64,000 nt of DNA from Musa acuminata AAA Group (GCF_036884655.1 NC_088359.1:16800001-16864000); one strand, 5' to 3'. Shown: positions 48,305 through 60,333, numbered from the stretch's first letter. Notes: generated by a model not told the origin, from the sequence alone. A program made the numbers and translations.

Positions 48305-49812
48305 TGTTAGGAATGGGGTCGGCACTAAGAGGGGGGGGGTGAATTAGTACAGTAGTAAAAATCACATCGATTCTGAAATTTTTTCGTTCGTTTAAAACCA
48401 ATCTCGAATATATGCTTGACTTGAAAACAAGTTCGTAAAAGTATTGAAAGCAGTAAGCAAGTAAAATGGTTTGTCGTTTAAAGTAAATTGCTCAAAGGAA
48501 AAGCAAACCAGATTTTAGAGTGGCTCGAACATCGTGACCTACATCCACTTCGCTGATTCCTCTTCCGTCGAGGCCACCGGCATCCACTATAAGTCTTCTT
48601 TCAATGGGCGAAGACCAACTACCCTTTTACACCCCTCTTCTCCTTTTCACAGGTTTAGGAGACAACCTTTTACAACCCTCTTTTACAAGGTATCCCTCTC
48701 ACACCTCCCTTAGAACTCTCTCTAAACTTTGGGAGGAGGGAACTCAACTTTCTAAGGTTTACAACTTTAGAATCACAGAGTTTTGCTCAATATATCTTGC
48801 TAATCCTTGTAGGAATAGCTGGGGTATTTATAGGCCCCAAATGGATTCAAATTTGGAGCCCAAAATTCAAACCCCCGAAATTTCAGGGTACGGGCGGTAC
48901 CACCGCCTGCAGTCTGACAATGGGTGGTATCACCACCCAGTCTGGCGGTACCACCACCCAGACTGATGGTACCACCGCCTGACATAATCTCGAAGACTAT
49001 GCCATGACGGTTTTACCTATTTGGTCATTGTTTGGGCCTTTCTCTTGGCCCAACCAGCCCAAAATTGGGCCCAACTGTCCCCTAATTAGATTTACCTAAT
49101 TCTAATCTCAATTATGTGCTAATTATAAATTTTGAGACATTTACTAAGCTAAACAGAGTCCGTAAGTCAAGTTTTCTTCCGGCGAGCTTCCGATGATCTT
49201 TCGGCGAACTTCCGACGATCCCTCAACAATGTTCTAGTGGACTCACGGAAAGCTCCTAGACTTTGCATCGATCTTCTTACCGAGTTACGACAAGCTTCTA
49301 TGGCAAGCTTCTGGACTTCTCGGTTGGTTCCCGTAGAATTTCTGATGAACATCCGGACTTCGGACAAACTCTCGAATTCTCAACGAAATCACGTTCTTGA
49401 CTCCGAGACTTTATTTTGCTTTATGCCTTGCTATCATAGTTAATCCTGCACATGTAAAAACACACTTCGATCTAGACAATTAATACTAAGCATTAATCAT
49501 GTTGTCCGGCATGTCATTGGTCCCTTGACGCTTCGTCCGATTCTTTGGCGCATCGTCCTCTCTTGTGGCCTATTACCCAATTGGCCAGTTGACTCCGCAA
49601 CTCTGATATCCTTGGCCCAAAGCCTTCTGTCGATACGTCGACCGATCCTCCGGCTCGACGTCCAATCTTCTGACATGTTTTCCTCCGACACAACATGATT
49701 CTTCCTGTTTTGATTGTCTCATCTTGATCGAAGCATCCTGCATCACTCAATACACAGATTAAAACATAAACACTTATCAATTGGTTTCGTCATCAAAATA
49801 CGAGATTCAACA
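48305..49812 (-). repeat. 5' LTR of S2 (1508 bp)
   Basis: On the minus strand it runs from TGTTGAATCTCG (49812) to CATTCCTAACA (48305). It has a G-run at 48332-48339, a TATA box at 48825-48832 and four GGCGGTACCACCGCC-type palindromes at 48890-48980. The adjoining primer site has decayed (TTGATATTAGAGCC at 48289-48302). Confidence 0.9.
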
Positions 49813-50238
49813 TTATTGACATGTATACCTATTTTACGGATGTCGTCAATGTAAAAGCTCTTGGCAAATATTTTTTGAATCTTGAACTTGTGAATAAAGT
49901 TTTACGCTCACTTTCTAAAAATTGGGATTCTAAAATAACGGCAATATAAGAAGCAAACGATCTCAATATTTTTCCACTTGAAGAACTTTTTAGTACATAA
50001 TTGACATATGAAATAACTTGCAATGCTCATGAAGAGCTTGAGAACCACCTTCCAAAGAACAGGAAGGATTTCAGACTTAGAACAATCGAAAACCACTTAA
50101 GCATAAGCTCAAGTGATAGTGAACTTGAACTCCTCACTATGAAATTTAAAAAGTTAATGAAACAAAAATTAAAGAACAAAAAGAACACAACTACTTGCTA
50201 TGAATGCAAAAAGAGGGAAGCACTTTAGGATGAATCGA
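49813..50238 (+). pseudogene. S3: Sirevirus gag fragment
   Basis: A plus-strand gag piece begins in the DMYTYFTDVVN region and runs through LTYEITCNAHEELENHLPKNRKD to CYECKKRE, then DES. It has stops near 49950, 50000 and 50227. Its knuckle is truncated as in S2. R interrupts it at 50239. Upstream parts lie beyond S2, outside the window; downstream parts are not recognised. Confidence 0.8.
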
Positions 50239-50674
50239 TGTTAGGACTCTAGCTAGGAGAGTCCTAATTGAGAGGAACATTCATGTAAAATCTACCTAAG
50301 CCAACCCCTATTAAGGAGGCGAAGAGGCCGGCTAGAGTTAGGAGGTTGTTTCTTAGAGAAGAATTAGGAGTTGTAAAGGAATAGGAGTCTTGAGTAGGAG
50401 TCCTATTAGGAGTTGGTTAGAAATAGGAGTCTTGAGTAGGAGTCCTATTAGGAGTTGGTTAGAAATAGGAGTCTTGAGTAGGAGTCCTATTAGGAGTTAG
50501 GGTTTATAAGCCCTATAAATAGCCATGTATTCCTCCTCTTTTCATAAGCAATAGATGAGTCTTTTCTGCAGCCTTTGAGCAGCAACTTGGACGGAGGAAC
50601 CCTTATAGAGTTCCAAGGATGCTGATCCCCTAAAGAGATCAACCCCAAGTTTAGAATCTGCAAGGGTTCTAACA
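50239..50674 (+). repeat. 5' LTR of R (436 bp)
   Basis: Same ends as A2. Instead of the triplicated terminus it has a single TGTTAGGACTC unit and a unique segment (CTACCTAAGCCAACCCC onward). T and U share that segment, so it is probably the older LTR form. Confidence 0.9.
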
Positions 50675-50676
50675 CC

Positions 50677-50688
50677 TGGTATCAGAGC
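50677..50688 (+). other. Primer-binding site of R
   Basis: TGGTATCAGAGC, a perfect tRNA-Met complement. Confidence 0.9.
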
Positions 50689-52006
50689 AGCGTTCTTAGC
50701 ATCTCGCTGCTCTTCCATAGCCATCCATCAACCCTCCATAGCCGCCCAAAGCAATTCCCACAATTGCTTAAAAGATCGTCGCCAAATTCCGTCGTCATCT
50801 CCACCACCGCGGATCATCCTTTGATCTCCCCGTGAATTGCAACAGGTTCTGGTTTCCTACCTTACTACTGCTGCAATTTAGTTATCCTTATTCGAAAATC
50901 CAAAAAAATTATTCCTATATTGCTGCATAAACATTATGTCACAAAGTTTTTATCTCTATGACAAAAGATACATTGCAGAATTCCAGCCGCATAGCACTAT
51001 CTGTTTGATCTTGCTACTATGTTTTTTCTATCCAAATTTCTATTAAATTTTTATGATATCTTTGATACTTCCTAACAGCAGATTTCCCTTTAGTTTTGTC
51101 AAAAACATTCTTAATATAAACCATTGATCTTTTATGTCTAATCTGCTATACTTGAAAATCTGCATTGTAAAATTTCAACCGCGTAGCACTGTTTGTTTGA
51201 TCTTGATACAATATTTTTTCTATCCAAATCTCTCTGAAATTTTTATGATAGCTTTGACACTTCCTAAAGTAGATTTTCCCTTGGTTTCGTCGAAAAATTC
51301 TTAATATAAATTACTGATCTGTTTTGTCCAATCTGCTACACTTGAAAATTTGTGCTGCAGAAAATTTTAGCCACATATTGTTGCCTTAACCCATCTATTT
51401 GCAATCTTTTTTAAATGAAATTTCTTAAACACTTCATAGATTATCTTGGCTTCTATTTAATATTTATCTATTAAGGAACTCATCTCTAAAAATGATTTTG
51501 TGTTGCTATAAATTTTTGTCGCAAACCGTTAAAATTTTTTGACGAGAATTCTGCTATCGCAACTTACACCAATTTCATTGCTATAATACTGCCAAAATTT
51601 TCTTAATTAAATTGAACATCCTTGCTGTCATATAAACTAAGATTTTGATTTCAATTCCATCCTCAAATCTCTCAAGTTTTTGGTGGAAATTTTGTCGAGA
51701 AGCTGCTGTTTCTTCAACGACAATTCTGCTCTTACAAGATAGCACATACTTGCAGCAACTTCCACTGATTTCTATCAAACCTTTGCTGCCATCTACCACA
51801 GATCCAAAACTTTCATCCACAGCTCTAAAACTCTATCAAACCACACCCTCAAACTGCACCCAAAACAGCCACAAAACGAGCCTAAACTGCAACCTACATC
51901 CACCAATCCACCAACCCTTTTGACCATCACTTCTCTCAAACTATTCATGCCTTTAACCTAATAACAAAAGAGAGATCTTAACATCATAGATTTGGAGGCA
52001 TATACT
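50689..52006 (+). other. R leader
   Basis: A noncoding leader homologous to 17598-18849. It contains repeated words such as GTTTGATCTTG and no gene. Confidence 0.75.
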
Positions 52007-52358
52007 ATGATATCTAAGGAGGCAATCAATGCTAAATTCGAAGCCTTGGAGGCACGAATGGAGGATAAGATTCAAACTCTCTATACCGAACTCGGTTTGG
52101 GCCGACTACTAAGCCCGAAGAAATCACATCAAGGAGAAAGCTCTAAACAATCACACTAAGCCCAAAGAGATGACTTCCAAGGGAGGGGAGGCTCTATAAC
52201 CAACCTCAACTATCCACGCATGAGAGTGGACTTCCCTAGATGGGGAAGAAGAAGACCCGATTAGTTGGATCTCGCACGCAGAGCGATATTTTTTGTACCA
52301 CAAAATCACGGACGCATCTATGGTGAAAATTGCAGCTAAACATTTTGAAGGGGATGCC
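52007..52358 (+). pseudogene. R gag, N-terminal part
   Basis: ATG 52007 opens the gag frame (MISKEAINAKFEALEARMED). Stops and small frameshifts follow (near 52157 and 52250). It reaches the block inserted after GGGGATGCC, where A2 gag continues with IQWFDWF. Confidence 0.85.
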
Positions 52359-52560
52359 TGATAAAACCCTTGTAGATTCTAAATTTGGGGTTGATCTCTT
52401 TAGGGGATCGGCCTCCTTGGAACTCTATAGGGGTTTCTCCCTCCATGTTGCTGCTCAAAGGCTGCAGAAAAGATTCATCTCTTGCTTATGAAAAGAGGAG
52501 GAATACATGACTATTTATAAGGCTTCTAAACCCTAACTACTAATAGGACTCCTACTCAAG
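52359..52560 (-). repeat. Partial 3' LTR (outer element)
   Basis: 202 bp matching the first half of 52561-52954, in plus coordinates. It stops at CTACTCAAG, where the next LTR starts. Confidence 0.8.
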
Positions 52561-52954
52561 TGTTAGAACCCTTGTAGATTCTAAACTTGGGGTTGATCTC
52601 TTTAGGGGATCGGCCTCCTTGGAACACTATAGGGGTTCCTCCTTCCAAGTTGCTGCTCAAAGGCTGCAGAATATATTCATCTATTGCTTATCAAAAGAGG
52701 AGGAATACATGGCTATTTATAGGGTTTCTAAACCCTAACTCCTAATAGGACTCCTACTCAAGACTCCTACTTCTAACCAACTCCTAATAGGACTTCTACT
52801 CAAGACTCATATTCCTTTACAACTCCTAATTCATCTATAAGAAATAACCTCCTAACCCTAGCCGGCCTCTTCACCTCTTTAATGGGGGTCGGCTTAGGTA
52901 GGTTTTACATAAATGTCCCTCTCAATTAGGACTCTCCTAGCTAGAGTCCTAACA
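52561..52954 (-). repeat. 3' LTR of T (394 bp)
   Basis: Minus-strand TGTTAGGACTC (52954) to GGGTTCTAACA (52561). The polypurine tract (GAAGAGGGCGGG, minus strand) follows at about 52957-52968. Same length as the U LTR. Confidence 0.9.
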
Positions 52955-52973
52955 GACCCGCCCTCTTCAAATC

Positions 52974-53600
52974 AGCCTTGTCCTCGAGGCTGACAATTCA
53001 TGAATTTTGAGAATTTGATCTTCAAGTCATCATAGTTCTACCAAGTGGCATCTTCTGTTGGTAGGTTCACCCACTATATTAGCACTTTAGTAGTGGGTCG
53101 TCATCGTCGAGTCATGATCCGTCGATCAATAATTGCACTTGGGTGGGTCTAGAGTTCTCCTTGGATAGTCATATTTGGTGGGTGGCTTTGGGCTGTCTCC
53201 AAGCACCTATTTACAACTTTTGTCTGGCCGTTGATTTGTGGGTGATATGCCATACTTTTTTCAATTTAGTACCCTGTATATGGAATAACTTTGTCCAAAA
53301 TCTGCTCGTGAAGATGCAAGTAGAATTTATCATAAGCACGATGCGTCCCTTATAGTGTAATTCTTTTTGAGTCACAATTGTAATAAGCCACGGAGCTTGG
53401 TGCTTACTCCAAATTTTTTATAATCTTACTAGTCTCTGAATCTTCCTGCCATTCTATCTTAATATCCTCAAGGAAGTCGCTGGTCGGAAGTGAATTGGTC
53501 GAAACTTCAGCTTCTCGGGTGGCTGCGAAAGCGCATCAGCAAGAATATTCTCTTTCCCCTTTTTGTAAGTTATTTCATAATCAAATCAATGAAGTTTTGT
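52974..53600 (-). pseudogene. T integrase remnant and chromodomain-like tail
   Basis: Minus-strand sequence matches A2 21390-22010, with the same integrase junctions (the [11 protein letters not shown] region directly after the RNase H linker). Stops and indels break every frame. Confidence 0.8.
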
Positions 53601-54830
53601 TACCCATTTTTTCTGCTCGGGGGATGATATCTTTCGCTCCAAAAAGCACTTGAGGCTTTTATGGTCGGTTTTAATTTGAAACCGTTGACCAATCAAGTAG
53701 GGTCTGCACCTCGTTGCTGCGTGCACAATGGCGAGCATCTCCTTATCATATATTGACTTATTTTGATGGGAGGGAGATAATGTCTTACTAGTGTATGCGA
53801 GTGGTCGACCATCTTGCATGAGAATGGCTCCAATTCCGACTCCAGATGCGTCGGCCTCAATAATGAAGGGTCGGTTGAAATCTGGTAGTGTTAGCACCGG
53901 TGTCGTCGTCATGGCTGCCTTAAGTTTGTCGAAGGAAGTGGAGGCTCTGTCCAACCATTGGAAGACATCTTTTTCCAGTAATGAAGTAAGTGGTGCATTG
54001 ATCTTTCTATAGTTCTTCATGAACTTACGGTAGTAGCCTGTTAAACCCAGAAAGCCATGTAGCAATTTTATGTTTCTCGAGGTCAGCCAGTTTTACATTG
54101 CTCCAATTTTGAAGAGGTCCACTACCATACCATCCTCTGATATGATATGCCCAAGATATTCCACCTTCTGTTGAAGAAAGCAAAAATTCATAGTTGTTGT
54201 TGAGTGTTCAAAAAGTGGTTTTCGGTATGTCTTCTTCGCACGCTTATATTTGATGATACCTGGATCAAAGGTCCAGCTTTGTGAAGATTTGTGCTCCCTT
54301 TCATCTAGCAATTCATCTACTATTGGAATAAGGTATTTGTCCTTGATGGTTATGCCATTGAGAGCTCGGTAATCAACACATATTCGCCTTGTTCCGTCCT
54401 TCTTGCGTACAAGTAGCACCGGTGAAGAGTAGAGATTGCAACTTGGTCGAATAACTCCTGTTTCGAGCATCTCTTTTATAATCCTTTCTATTTCATCCTT
54501 CTGGAGATGTTGATACTGATATGGTTGAGCATTTGCTGAAGATTTGTCTGGAAGGATCGTTATACAATGATCATGCCGACGGGTAAGAGGTAGGTTGCGC
54601 GGTTCATCAAATATATTTGAAAATTCAGCAAGCAAAGGAAGTAGATTTGGATCTTCAAATTCTGTTGGCTCTCCTTTAGTTTGCTGCTCAAGTAGTACCC
54701 AAAAGCCGCTGCATGCTTTATGCAAAACCTTCTCCATTTGTTGTTTGCAAATCGTTGTTATGTCGCCCCCACGTTTCCCGTGCAATGTCACCTGTTTCTC
54801 CTTACTGTAAAATTTCATAATTAGTTTCAA
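53586..54830 (-). pseudogene. T RT (palm deleted) and RNase H
   Basis: Two frames, 54830-54093 and 54065-53586, encode RT start (SSPVLLVRKKDGTRRICVDY), LLDE, the palm-less junction and QQKVEYLGH, then RNase H (EADASGVGIGAIL, YDKEML, TDHKSLKCFL). The catalytic FDD region is missing, as in A2. A frame change near 54080 separates the two. Confidence 0.87.
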
Positions 54831-54836
54831 AAAATT

Positions 54837-55630
54837 TCAGGAAATATCACCTAATGTCGTCAACCATTTAATTCTGAGCATGGCCTCATGATTGTTAAGA
54901 GGGAGAAGGAAGAAATATGCAATTATCTCTTGGTCCTTCAGCAATAGTTTCTCCTGCGGGCGCCTACGATCATAATTCAAAATCCGTCCGTCGGTGACCT
55001 TAACATCAAACCTGCAACGATTCTCGATAGGTAATGATATTCGAACAGTAAGCTTACTATTTAGGAAGTTAGTAGTACTGCTCGTGTTGATGAGAACAGT
55101 GATCGGTTGTTGTTTGAGAAGGCCTCCAACTTTCATCGTTTGCGGATTTGAGTAGTCGACTAGTGCGTGTACTATAACGTCAGTCGGTTGTGGCTCTTCT
55201 TCCACATCTTCTTTATGTTCAAGGTTCTCTTCTGAATGTTCAATGACCTCTTCTTCTATTGGTTCAATCATAAGAAGTCTCCCTTTCATCGTTTGCGAGT
55301 TTGAGTAGCCAGCTAGTGTGTGTACTTTAACGTCGGTCGGTTGTGGCTCTTCTTCCGCATTTTCTTTGTTATGTATAAGGCTCTCTTTTGAATGCTCAAT
55401 GACCTCTTCTCTTGTCAACTTCTTTGGTGCAGGGACTCGACTGACAGTAGGGGGGGCTGAGGGCTTCAGTATTTCTAGTTGAGGAGCAACTCTAGTCCTC
55501 CAAGCTTCATGATTCAATCGCTCCTCTTGATGTCTTGCGAAAGAGATGGCTGCCATAAGCGTATATGGTTGTCGCGCTTTAACATCTCCTCTGATCTCCG
55601 ACTTCAAGCCCTCAATGGAGGTCCTCAATA
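54837..55630 (-). pseudogene. T gag C-terminal part and protease
   Basis: Gag resumes in SIEGLKSEIRGDVKARQPYT. The zinc knuckle expected after KKLTRE is absent. In its place a stretch (EEVIEHS to PQTMK) appears twice in tandem. The protease motif reads INTSSTTNFLN, so the catalytic DTG is NTS and the enzyme is dead. Confidence 0.83.
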
Positions 55631-56189
55631 GCTATTTTTGAGACCAATCACGAGTTTGATTAGATAACCTTTCAAACCTGGTTTGGTACTCCTGAATGGT
55701 AGAGGATTGTCAGATCTTTGCTAGTTGTCCGTCAATATTCTCATAATCGGTTGGTTTGAAGCGGATCAGTAGTCCTTCTTTGAATTATCGCCATGAAAGG
55801 ACTCCATAAGTATGTTCAAACTAGTAAAACCACTGTATAGCATCCCCTTCAAGATGTATAGCTACAATTTTCACCATAGATGCATCCGCGGTTTTATGGT
55901 ACCGAAAATATCGCTCCGCGCGCGAGATCCAACCAATTGGGTCTCCTTCTTCCCATCTAGGGAAGTCCACTCTCATGCATGGATAGTTGGGGTTGGTCAT
56001 AGAGCTTCCCCTCTCTTGGAAGTCATATCTTTGGGCTTGGTGCGATTGGGCAAAGCTCTCTCCTTGATGTGATTTTTTCAGGCTTAGTGGTCGGCCCAAT
56101 CTGAGTTCGGTAAAGAGCGTCTGAATCTTATCCTCCATTCGCACCTCGAAGGCTTCAAATTTAGCATTGATTACTTCCTCAGATGCCAT
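55631..56189 (-). pseudogene. T gag N-terminal part
   Basis: ATG 56189 (MASEEVINAKFEAFEVRMEDK) leads into the gag domain (WEEGDPIGWISRAERYFRYHK, HLEGDAIQWF). The frame breaks near 55821, and decayed gag continues to 55631. Confidence 0.85.
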
Positions 56190-57476
56190 AGTATATGCCA
56201 CCAAATCTATGATGTTAAGATCTCTCTTTTCTTGTCGAGTTAAAGGTATATATTGGTTGAAAGAGGTGATGGTCGAAAATCGAAAGGGTTGGTGGATTGG
56301 TGGATGTAGGCTACGGTTTAGGATTGTTTTGTGGCTATTTTGGGTGCAGTTTGAGGGTTTGGTTTGGTGGAGTTTTAGGGCTGTGGATGAATGTTTTGGA
56401 TCTGTGGTAGGTGGTAGCAAAGGTTTGATAGAAATCAGTGGAAGTTGCAGCAAGTATGTGCTGTCTTGTAAGAGTAGAATTGTCGTCGAAGAAACAACGG
56501 TTTCTTGACGTAATTTCCACCAAAAACATGAGAGAATTGAGGAGGGAATTGATAGCAAAATCACAGTTTATATGACATCAAGGATATCTAATTTAATCAA
56601 GAAAATTTCGGCAGTATAACAGCAAGGAAATTGGTGCAAGTTGCGATTGCAGAATTCTCGTCGAAAAATTTTAGCAGATTACGACAAAAATTTGCAGCAA
56701 CATAAAATCGTTTTTAGAGATAAAATTTTTAATAGATTAATCTTAGATGGAAGCCAAGATGATCTATGAAGTGTATAAGAAATTTCATTCAAAAAAGATT
56801 GCAAATAGATGGGTTAAGGCAACAATATGCGGCTGAAATTTTCTGCAGCACAGATTTTTATGTATAGCAGATTGGACGTAAAAGATCAATGGTTTATATT
56901 GAGAATTTTTTGATGAAACCAAAGGGAATTCCACTGCTAGGAAGTGTCAAAGCTATCATAAAAATTTTACAGAGATTTGGAAAGAAACAACGTAGTATCA
57001 AGATCAAACAAATAGTGCTATGCGGCTGAAATTTTACAGTGCAGATTTTTAAGTATAGCATATTAGATGTAAAATATCAATGGTTTATATTGAGAATTTT
57101 TTGACAAAACTAAATGAAATCTGATGTTAGGAAATGTCAAAGATGTCATAAAAATTTTGTAGAGATTTGGATAGAAAAAACACAATAGCAAGATCAAACA
57201 GACGGTGCTATACGGTTGGAATTCTGCAATGTATCTTTCGTCGTAGAGATGAAAACTTTATGACGAAAAGTTTATGCAGAAATATGGGAATAGTTTTTTT
57301 GGGATTTTCAAATAAAGATAATTAAATTGCAGCAGCAGTAAGGTAGAAAACCAGAACCTGTTGTAATTCATGGGGAGATCAAAGGATGATCCGTGGTGGT
57401 GGAGATGATGATAGAATTTGGTGACGATCTTTTAAGCAATTGTGGGAATTGCTTTGAGCAGTTGTGGAGGGTTGAT
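56190..57476 (-). other. T leader, 5' end lost
   Basis: Homologous to the A2 leader (17598-18849). It ends about 60 bp short of where the primer site and 5' LTR should be. The switch to Sirevirus gag at about 57476 shares the word TTGATTC, a microhomology junction. Confidence 0.75.
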
Positions 57477-57892
57477 TCGGAGGAGCTTGATTCATCCCAA
57501 TTTTCTTCGTCTTCGGAGGAGCTTGATTCATCCCAATTTTTGTTCTTCTTCTTGCGTTTAAAGCAAGTAGTTCCATTCTTTTTGCTTTTTAATTTTCGTT
57601 TCATTTGTAGTTTAAGTTCACCATCACTTGAGCTTATGCTCGAGTGGTCTTCAAATGTTTTATGTCCCAAATCCTTCCTGTTCTTTGGAAGGTGGTTCTC
57701 AAGTTCTTCACATGCATTGCACGTCATTTCATATGTGATCAATGAACCAATTAGTTCTTCAAGTGGAAATTGGTTCAAGTTTTTTGATTCTTGAATAGCA
57801 GTTACTTTTGAATCCCAAGTTTTAGAAAGTGAGCGCAAAACTTTGTTAACAAGTTCAAAATCCGAAAAGCTTTTACCAAGCTTAGATCCGGA
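57477..57892 (-). pseudogene. Sirevirus gag fragment in the composite block
   Basis: The minus strand encodes SLSKTWDSKVTAIQESKNLN, SLITYEMTCNACEELENHLP, then TTCFKRKK followed by an acidic serine stretch in two tandem copies (DESSSSED). The zinc knuckle is truncated, as in S2 and S3. Both ends are abrupt. Confidence 0.82.
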
Positions 57893-58119
57893 CTTCCAAC
57901 CGGAGCCTTGAAGAGGCTAGTCCAAGGCCTAGGGTCATTGGAAATGAGGGCAGGCTGCCGCGATCTAGAGCGTGACCTACTTCGATGCTGTTTCGTCGAA
58001 GGAGTTTCTCTCTGGGTTGGATATGGAGGAGGAGCAAATTGAGGGGTAACGGTAGGGAGTCTTACCATCGTATCAACCCTCTCGCCACCGTCGCCAGCCC
58101 TAGGGGCCGTCACTGCCAT
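57893..58119 (-). other. Unknown open frame with RS-rich stretch
   Basis: From ATG 58119 an open frame reads MAVTAPRAGDGGERVD, then a proline-rich part, RSRSRSRSRQP and a short tail. At about 57892 it fuses to the Sirevirus gag piece. I do not recognise it. It could be the start of a gag from an unidentified element or a captured host fragment. It is a truncated piece in any case. Confidence 0.4.
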
Positions 58120-58732
58120 GTTTGATCCCTCTTCTGGTCGCCGCTATAGAATCGTCTCCATAGGGAAAAGCCACCATCGTAATATATCAGATCGCCGCTA
58201 CAGTACCGTCGCCCTAGGGAGATCTGGTCACCGCTATAGTATCGTCGCCCTTGGGGAGAAGCCGACGCTGCAGGAGATCCAATCACCACTACTGTAAGGG
58301 AGATCAGATCGTTGCTATAATATCGTCGCCCGTGAGAGAAAGCCAACGCTGCAGGAGTCAGATCGCCCTAGGGAGATCTCGTCGCCGCTACAGTGTCGTC
58401 GCCGCTACAGTACCGTTGCTGCTACAGTGTCGTCGCCGCCGCTACAGTACCGTCGCCCTTGGGAAACAGCTGACGCTGTAGGAACTCAGATCGCCGCTAC
58501 AGTGTCGTCGCCCATCGCCCGTGGGAGAAAGCCGACGCTGCAGGAGTCAGATCGCCCTAGGGAGATCTGGCCGCCGCTACAATGGTCGCCCTAGATCTGG
58601 TCGCCGCTACAGTGTCGTCGCCGCTACAGTGGTCGCCCAAGATCTGGTCGCCGCTACAGTGTCGTCGCCGCTGCAGGAGTCAGATCGCCCTAGGGAGATC
58701 TGGCCACCGCTACAGTGTCGTCGCCACTACCT
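58120..58732. repeat. GC-rich minisatellite, GTCGCCGCTACAGT units
   Basis: Words GTCGCCGCTACAGT and GTCGTCGCCG recur about a dozen times, mixed with CGCCCTAGGGAGATCTGG and GAGAAAGCC(G/A)ACGCTGCAGGA words. The larger blocks (58520-58610 and 58680-58730) repeat one another. Sequence of this kind occurs nowhere else in the window. Open frames across it are repeat translations. Confidence 0.75.
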
Positions 58733-59217
58733 TTGAAGCGGATCTTTGCTTGTTGTCAGTCAATATTCTCATAATCGGTTGGTCTGAAGCGGATCAAGAG
58801 TCCTTCTTTGAATTGTTGCCATGAAAGGACTCTATAAGTATGTTCAAACTAGTCAAACTACTGTATAGCATCCCCTTCAAGATGTATAGCTACAATTTTC
58901 ACCATAGATGCATCCGCGGTTTTGTGGTACCGAAAATATCGCTCCGCGCGCGAGATCTAACCAATCGGGTCTCCTTCTTCCCATCTAAGAAAGTCCACTC
59001 TCATGCATGGATAGTTGGGATCAGTCATAGAGCCTCCCCTCCCTTGGAACTCATCTCTTTGGGCCTACTGTGATTGGGCAAAGCTCTCTCCGTGATATGA
59101 TTTTTTCAGGCTTAGTGGTCGGCCCAATCTGAGTTCGATAAAGAGCATCCTTATCTTATCCTCCATTCACGCCTCCAATTCTTCGAATTTAGCATTGATT
59201 GCCTCCTTAGATGCTAT
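58733..59217 (-). pseudogene. U gag N-terminal part
   Basis: Homologous to T gag 55730-56189. The start codon is ATA (59215-59217) where T and A2 have ATG. It breaks off in the RFRPTDYENIDE region at about 58735, where the minisatellite begins. Confidence 0.8.
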
Positions 59218-60333
59218 AGTATATGCCTCCAAATCTATGATGTTAAGATCTCTCTTTTGTTGTCATGTATAGTTGAGAGAAGTGATGGTCGAAAGGGTTG
59301 GTGGATCGGTGGATGTAGGCTACGATTTAGGCTTGTTTTGTGGCTGTTTTGGGTGCAGTTTGAGGGTGTGATTTAGTGGAGTTTTAGGGCTATGGATGAA
59401 AGTTTTGGATCTGTGGTAGATGGCAGCAAAGGTTTGATAGAAATCAGTGGAAGTTGCAGCAAGTATGTGCTGTCTTGTAAGAGTAGAATTGTCGTCGAAG
59501 AAACAATGGTTTCTCGATGTAATTTCTACCAAAAGCTTGAGAGAACTGAGGAGGGAATTGATAGCAAAATCACAGTTTAAATGACAGCAAGGATGTCTAA
59601 TTTAATCAAGAGAATTTCGGCAGTATAATAGCAAGGAAATTGGTGCAAGTTGCGATAGCAGAATTCTCGTTGAAAATTTTCAGCGGTTTACGACAAAAAT
59701 TTGCAGCAACACAAAATCATTTTTAGAGATAAATTTCTCAATAGATCAATCTTAGATGGAAGCCAAGATGATCTATGAAGTGTATAAGAAATTTCATTCA
59801 AAAAAGATTGCAAATAGATGGGTTAAGGCAACAATATGCGGCTAAAATTTTCTACAGCCTAGATTTTCAAGTGTAGCAGATTGGACATAAAAGATCAGTA
59901 GTTTATATTGAGAATTTTTAGATGAAACCAAAGGAAAATCTACTATTAGGAAGTGTCAAAGATATCAAAAAAATTTCGTAGAAATTTGGATAGAAAAAGT
60001 ACAGTAGCAAGATCAAACATATGGTGCTATGCGGTTGGAATTCTACAATGTATCTTTCGTCGTAAAGATGAAAACTTTATGACGAAAAGTTTATGCAGCA
60101 ATATAGGAATAATTTTTTTGGGATTTTCAAATAAGGATAACTAAATTGTAGCAGTAGTAAGGTGAAAAACCAGAACCTGTTGCAATTCACGGGGAGTTCA
60201 AAGGATGATCCATGGTGGTGGAGATGACGGCGGAATTTGGCAACGATCTTTTAAGCAATTTTGGGAATTGCTTTGGGCGGTTGTGGAGGATTGATGGATG
60301 GCTGTGGAAGGGCAACGAGACGCCAAGAACGCT
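59218..60333 (-). other. U leader
   Basis: Homologous to the A2 and R leaders. No gene is seen. The end nearest the primer site matches 17598-17750. Confidence 0.75.

Larger units (their letters stand above)
35260..49812 (-). mobile_element. S2: minus-strand Sirevirus without pol, hosts M1 and S1
   Basis: S2 has a 3' LTR remnant (35260-35493), noncoding DNA (35494-35631 and 45090-47295), gag (47296-48255) and a 5' LTR (48305-49812). No pol and no third ORF are present: the internal region is only about 3.4 kb without M1. It belongs to a Sirevirus subfamily distinct from S1 and M1. It is inserted in the S3 gag; the right TSD would be TTATT (49813-49817). Confidence 0.85.

Noticed and set aside
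58251..58824. Arginine/serine-rich open frames of 70-80 codons
   Set aside because: They are translations of the GTCGCCGCTACAGT minisatellite and run into antisense gag of U.
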